Shown piece by piece: positions 59,412 through 64,000 of a DNA stretch of 64,000 bases. Numbering within the stretch: the first letter of the stretch is position 1; each line of letters begins with the position of its first letter. A program made the translations under genes and the position numbers. Origin of the DNA: Cyrtodaria siliqua (Eukaryota; Mollusca; Bivalvia; Adapedonta; Hiatellidae); NCBI GenBank assembly GCA_037043455.1, contig JAWPHD010005119.1:62001-126000 (forward strand), given 5' to 3'. Under the pieces are notes generated by a model. That model was not told the DNA's origin. It ran no database searches and saw nothing but the letters and a program-made list of their open reading frames with translations.

Positions 59412-62400
59412 TTAACTCACAGTTACTTCCCCTTTCACTTCATCAGGACCATCTCCACCATGTACCTTTGCATGTACCTGCAGATGGTGGTAGTGCAAAA
59501 ATGACGCGTTACAATCCCGGCACGTGAAAGGCTTCTGCCCGGAGTGAATTTTCTCGTGCGTCCTTAGAATACAGCTCTTTTTGAAACCTTTTCCGCAGGT
59601 CTGACAGATATGGGTCCTGGTGCCGTTGTGAATACCGAGGTGATTTCCAAATTCACGTTTAGTTTTGAAGATCTGATGGCAGATAGGACACTCATGGCGA
59701 CTGTTGCTGGTGTCTTTCTTTTGCAAATGTTCGACTGTTTTCTGCGTTTCAGCTTCCAGGGCATTTAGGTGCAAATCGGAGTCGACTGCGAATTTTTGAT
59801 TTTCGTTTTCAACATTTTTTACTTTAAACGCATCTTTTAACATATTTTGACCGTCTGTATGTCCATTCATATTTCGGTTTGAATGAATATTCATATTTTC
59901 AATATTCTCCGATTTGAGAGTAGTAAGTTGTTCGCTATTTTCTAGATCGCATTTACCCACAATGCTTTTAGTCAGTCGCATTAAACCGGCAAGTTGTTCC
60001 AGGCTTCCGTTTGACTTTGAAAATTTAGAAATCTGCTCGGAGATTATGTCAAGATTTAAATCTTTCGTACTTCCTTTCTTAGAGTTCTGGTCTCTCAATA
60101 TTTCCTTCACCCTGTGACCTATCTGCTCATAGGTCGGATTATCTGCGATATTCCCAAGATGGAAGCTTGTGTGCTTCCATATTTCAGATTTCGGCACATG
60201 CAATCCACAAATTTCACATCTCCGATTTTTTTCCTCTAAGTGTACTTTCATGTGCATTTGAAGATAAAATGATTCTTTGAATGTTCGTCCACAAACTGTG
60301 CATTCATATGCCTTTGCATTGTGTGACATTTTATGACGATTGAGATTGTGTTTGTGAGTGAACCCGCGTGAGCAGACGGCACATTTGAAAGGTTTATCTC
60401 CTGTATGAGTCAAAATGTGGTCTTTTAAGAAGTTTGATTGGTTGAACGTTTCCTCACAAAAGTCACAGATAAACCTATCTTTTGATTTATTGGTCCCTAA
60501 CGAGTTTGACCTTGATTTGGTTGAAATCGGGGTCAACATGCGATTTTCAACGTGACCTCTACTCTCCTTCTGAGCTGTAGATTTTGAAACTGACTTCAAG
60601 AAATTATCAGATTCTGTGTTTTCGCCAAAATAATTGCGATGGTTTAGCAGATGACACTGAAGGTCAAAAGGTCGTGTGAATGATTTTTCGCAATACTGAC
60701 ACTGGTTTCTAGTACCCAACTTCTGCACGTGCTCCACCTGATGTTGCTCGAGAGCTTGTAAATTATCATACTTCTCCCAACAAATTCTGCACGTCAGATT
60801 CACATCAGTCTTCAATTTTTCATTTTCCAAATATTCTTCATTCTCAGATATTGAATATGCATTATTTTCTTTCCAGTTTTCATTCAGATTTTTTAAAGTC
60901 ATGTCATTTGCATTTTGTTCACTTTTGTTCCAGCTTTCCGTTTTTGTATTGCCATATTTTTTACTATCTTTTCCATGACAACTAATCACGCTTTCACTAC
61001 CTCTACTTTTGTTTCTTTCTTGCCTTAAGTCTAGTGCCATTTCATTTTCTTCCTTTTCGAGTTTTTTATGATTTAGTTGTTTTTTACTTGTTAATTCAGC
61101 AACCTTTTTTGTCACTTCATTAACATTTTCATGATTCTTCTCATTTTTGTCAGTTAAACTGTCTCTAGCATCAGCCTTGTGAGGATTTTTGGCATTATAA
61201 GAGTCAATCTTTTCGTTTTCTTTAGTTCTACTTTCACTGTTTTCACTACTCATCTTGCACTCCACTTCTACAGTTCTTTCATCATCAGTTTCATAATTTT
61301 TTTCTCTACTTCCTTCATCAACGTTCAAATCTTCATCTATTTCAGCATTTCTGATTTCGCTTATTTCACCATTTGTTCCATCATTGTTTTCATTTTCATA
61401 ATTTCTATTTTCCTTATCTTTGCCAGTTTCAATGTCGTCGTCATCATCTTCTTCTTCAGCATGTAAACCATCATCTTTAAATGTTACTATTACTTGCACA
61501 CCCTGGCTAGTTTCATCCAGATCGATTTCGAGTCTATTTTCCTCTAAACTATCATCAGAATCATCAACCTCCATTGTGCTTTCAATTTCATCGGCAACAC
61601 TTTCGTTTTTCTGCGAATGTTCAACTTTACTTTTTTTCATTCGAAGTTTAATCTCCTCTGACCTCATTTCTGTGGATTTGTCGTCTGCATCTTCCACATT
61701 TTCAACATATCCATTCCTCTCAGATTCCCTTCTTATCTTACTCGTAACTTCTTCAATTTTCTGTCTAAGGTTTTTTAAATCATTACTTTCACTCTGAGTT
61801 TCAACTATTTCATTCATTTTGTCTCCACTGTCTTCATTTTTCTTACTATTATCATTGTTTACAAATTCCTTCACTTTTTCGTCTGCTATGTTCGCAATAT
61901 CAATACAATCAGTTTCAACAGTAACACTTTTAAAATCTGTTTTTGGAATTTCATTTCTCGCTATCAGAATTTCACAGTCTGTTAGAGTAGTCTCCCTTGC
62001 TTGTGATAGAGTTTGCAATAGAGTAGTCTCCCTTGATTGTGATAGAGTAGTCTCCCTTGATTGTGATAGAGTAGCATTCCCTGAATTTATAGATGAAGGA
62101 ACTTCTCTCAAGTCGGACAGAATCGCACTCATGGAATGTGCCGAGAATGAACCAGTTCTCTTGTATTCACTGCCAATGATGTTAGACCTGTTTTCTGACA
62201 TAGGACCTTCCATCAAATTTTGTTTAAAGTCTTTCGCTCTGTCATCATCAAGAACACTAAAATGTCTATTTTCAGTGCCATATTTTACCATTTGGTCAGA
62301 AGCACGATTTTCATGTTCATCGCACGGATTTTCCTTCGGACCTAGTTTTGTTCCGATTTTAGCCAAGTGTTGATATTCCTCCATTCTCCATCCAATGTCC

Positions 62401-63998
62401 TTTTCCTTTGGATGTTCATTTTCAAGTTGACTAGACTGCTTTTCGACAAAACTTCTACTCGAATTCTGTTCAGACCAGTGGCGACTTCGAAAATCGACTT
62501 CAGGACATTTGTTGCTTAATTTTGACAGATTACTTTCAACTTCATGAGAAGATACGTGTCGCTTTTTAGGCGAGTCTTTTACGAATTTCCTCAAATCTTT
62601 TGCATAATTTGTCCGGTTTTCACTAAAAGTTGGAACAAACGAGCTTTGTTGGGGTAGATGTGATCCAGGATACTGGAAGTTAGAGTACATGTTTAGAAAA
62701 TGTTCGTTTTTTCTGTAACCGTCTGCTGTGTCAGTGAGATGCGATGAGTAAGGTGTCAGATTCCGAAGATAAGCTGACACTGGAATCGATGTTCCAGTGT
62801 GTGTTGGTTTCAGTGACTGTGTTTTCGTTTCATTGTAAGTTGACCGATAAGTGTGTTTTCTGGAGAGATCTGTTGGCTGGTTTGAGTCTCTTTCTGAATC
62901 GCAATAATACTCGTTAACTTTTTTTGTGCTCAGATTGAGCGCGGAAGAATTTTGATACGGGGATGTTAGAATACCATATCTGTCAGCTTTCAAATAGTTC
63001 TTTGCAGACGGTACACTTTCAAAAGGTGTCACTAATTTTGAAACAAACTTGTCCGAATGAGTCACTGATGATGAAACACCGTTAACAGAATGTGTCCCTG
63101 ACCTTGAAGCACTTTCAAACATCAGACTTGTTGGATTGGTAGCTTTAACATTAACATCATCTTTGGCAGGTAAAGTTTCATTATCAACGATAGAGCGCTT
63201 ATTCATTTCAAGTTCAAATTCTTTGTATCCTACAGTGTTCATGGACAAAAGTTCCCTCCCAACATGTTTATCTGAACCGCCAATCGACTCTCTGAATGTT
63301 GTATCGATGATGGCATTTATGCACCTGGTGAAGTTGATTCCTTTCGACTGGTTCACAAGATATGGCATATTTTGCCCCGGACTGGTTGTTTCAACGTTTG
63401 TCTCTGGGTTGGTGCCCTGCATTTCTCCTTCAAACCCATATGAATCTGCCATTTGTATTGAGATGGCCTTAGGTTCAGTTTGCAGGAAAACGTTTTGGGA
63501 ATAGGTTTCTGACTCAAGAACATTTTCAGCATGTCTCTCTGCCAGCACATCTCTACTGCTTGTACATAACGGATTTTCGATGTCAGTTTGATGGTCAGTA
63601 AGGTTACCATTTTCACAACTCCGAGGAGGACTTCTGCCTTCATGTATCCCTGTAGACAGTTTTACAAGTTCCTGAGCCACCTCAGCTCTAGTCATATCTT
63701 CACCATTTCTAACAAGTTCAGTCCCATCAGCATTATCTTGCTTAGTTTCAGCTTCATGTTCAGTAGAATCACCATCGGTCACTGTGTCAACTCCTTCGTT
63801 CTCGTTTCTTTGTTTTCTCTGCTGACTGTATGCATTGTTAATTTCTCCAATTTCATAACTTTCTTGTTTGTGATCTTTGAAACCTTGATGCTCCAAAATC
63901 CCCGTACCACATTGACCCTGTTCGACCTCTAGATGACCGACCTCTGTCTGACCTTTGAGTAGGCTTGCTTGATTTACATTTGATGTTTGCTGAAGCAT
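59412..63998 (-). CDS. C2H2 zinc-finger protein with CtBP-type motifs, open at window edge
   Basis: One uninterrupted frame of 1528 codons with stop at 59412-59414. The first Met (63998) has a fair context, but the frame touches the window end, so the true start may lie outside. Nine C2H2 fingers: about residues 1070-1090, 1100-1120, 1178-1198, 1206-1226, 1233-1253, 1261-1280, 1437-1457, 1465-1485 and 1493-1513. Fingers 3-4 and 8-9 have classical TGEKP-like linkers (TGDKPFK, SGQKPFT). The long N-terminal part is Ser/Glu/Asn-rich and probably disordered, with an acidic run near residue 850. PTDLSRK (375-381) and ALNLSTK (353-359) fit CtBP-binding motifs. Likely a nuclear DNA-binding repressor; no orthologue recognised. 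Confidence 0.9.
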   Translation of the reverse strand: MLQQTSNVNQASLLKGQTEVGHLEVEQGQCGTGILEHQGFKDHKQESYEIGEINNAYSQQRKQRNENEGVDTVTDGDSTEHEAETKQDNADGTELVRNGEDMTRAEVAQELVKLSTGIHEGRSPPRSCENGNLTDHQTDIENPLCTSSRDVLAERHAENVLESETYSQNVFLQTEPKAISIQMADSYGFEGEMQGTNPETNVETTSPGQNMPYLVNQSKGINFTRCINAIIDTTFRESIGGSDKHVGRELLSMNTVGYKEFELEMNKRSIVDNETLPAKDDVNVKATNPTSLMFESASRSGTHSVNGVSSSVTHSDKFVSKLVTPFESVPSAKNYLKADRYGILTSPYQNSSALNLSTKKVNEYYCDSERDSNQPTDLSRKHTYRSTYNETKTQSLKPTHTGTSIPVSAYLRNLTPYSSHLTDTADGYRKNEHFLNMYSNFQYPGSHLPQQSSFVPTFSENRTNYAKDLRKFVKDSPKKRHVSSHEVESNLSKLSNKCPEVDFRSRHWSEQNSSRSFVEKQSSQLENEHPKEKDIGWRMEEYQHLAKIGTKLGPKENPCDEHENRASDQMVKYGTENRHFSVLDDDRAKDFKQNLMEGPMSENRSNIIGSEYKRTGSFSAHSMSAILSDLREVPSSINSGNATLSQSRETTLSQSRETTLLQTLSQARETTLTDCEILIARNEIPKTDFKSVTVETDCIDIANIADEKVKEFVNNDNSKKNEDSGDKMNEIVETQSESNDLKNLRQKIEEVTSKIRRESERNGYVENVEDADDKSTEMRSEEIKLRMKKSKVEHSQKNESVADEIESTMEVDDSDDSLEENRLEIDLDETSQGVQVIVTFKDDGLHAEEEDDDDDIETGKDKENRNYENENNDGTNGEISEIRNAEIDEDLNVDEGSREKNYETDDERTVEVECKMSSENSESRTKENEKIDSYNAKNPHKADARDSLTDKNEKNHENVNEVTKKVAELTSKKQLNHKKLEKEENEMALDLRQERNKSRGSESVISCHGKDSKKYGNTKTESWNKSEQNANDMTLKNLNENWKENNAYSISENEEYLENEKLKTDVNLTCRICWEKYDNLQALEQHQVEHVQKLGTRNQCQYCEKSFTRPFDLQCHLLNHRNYFGENTESDNFLKSVSKSTAQKESRGHVENRMLTPISTKSRSNSLGTNKSKDRFICDFCEETFNQSNFLKDHILTHTGDKPFKCAVCSRGFTHKHNLNRHKMSHNAKAYECTVCGRTFKESFYLQMHMKVHLEEKNRRCEICGLHVPKSEIWKHTSFHLGNIADNPTYEQIGHRVKEILRDQNSKKGSTKDLNLDIISEQISKFSKSNGSLEQLAGLMRLTKSIVGKCDLENSEQLTTLKSENIENMNIHSNRNMNGHTDGQNMLKDAFKVKNVENENQKFAVDSDLHLNALEAETQKTVEHLQKKDTSNSRHECPICHQIFKTKREFGNHLGIHNGTRTHICQTCGKGFKKSCILRTHEKIHSGQKPFTCRDCNASFLHYHHLQVHAKVHGGDGPDEVKGEVTVS

Positions 63999-64000
63999 GG

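Noticed and set aside
61179..62373. Plus-strand frames opposite the zinc-finger gene
   Set aside because: Low-complexity Ser/Phe/Ile antisense shadows of a Glu/Lys/Asn-rich coding region.

Overview
The window looks like nuclear DNA of an invertebrate animal, most likely a bivalve or other lophotrochozoan. One gene is cut into many small exons with GT-AG introns. The introns and intergenic DNA are AT-rich and full of minisatellites, tRNA-derived SINE-like repeats and small terminal-inverted-repeat transposons, of a kind common in molluscan genomes. The organism is inferred, not proven.

Positions 1-46286 (+ strand) hold almost all of a USP8 (UBPY) ubiquitin-specific protease gene. I assembled 23 exons by hand. 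Every junction keeps phase, and the model gives 1125 residues to a TGA at 46284-46286. The first exons, coding the N-terminal MIT-like dimerisation region, lie before the window. In order the protein has the end of the N-terminal helical domain, a catalytically inert rhodanese-like domain, STAM-type SH3-binding motifs (PxVDRxxKP), a long charged coiled coil, a WW domain, a 14-3-3-type RSxSxP motif, and a USP catalytic domain with Cys, His and Asp boxes and a CxxC/CxxC zinc ribbon.

Positions 46300-59400 are intergenic. They hold duplicated USP8 3'-end sequence, SINE-like and MITE-like repeats, and a 62-bp satellite of about 23 copies. Positions 59412-63998 (- strand) are one open reading frame for a nine-finger C2H2 zinc-finger protein. 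It is open at the window edge and convergent with USP8. Its long disordered N-terminal part carries two CtBP-type motifs, so a repressor role is likely.

The most unusual signal is in how the USP8 introns are built. Several minisatellites start exactly on an RNA-processing signal and carry copies of it. The 5' splice site is repeated in introns 1, 3 and 20 (and probably 14). The 3' splice site is repeated before exons 18, 19 and 23. The stop-codon/poly(A) region is repeated three times. The intron 1 and intron 20 repeats include the end of the coding exon itself. A second pattern is a set of seven small transposons with CAG...CTG ends and 5-6-bp target duplications, one of which splits a minisatellite in intron 14. 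Separate TTAA-flanked MITE-like families also occur, some nested.
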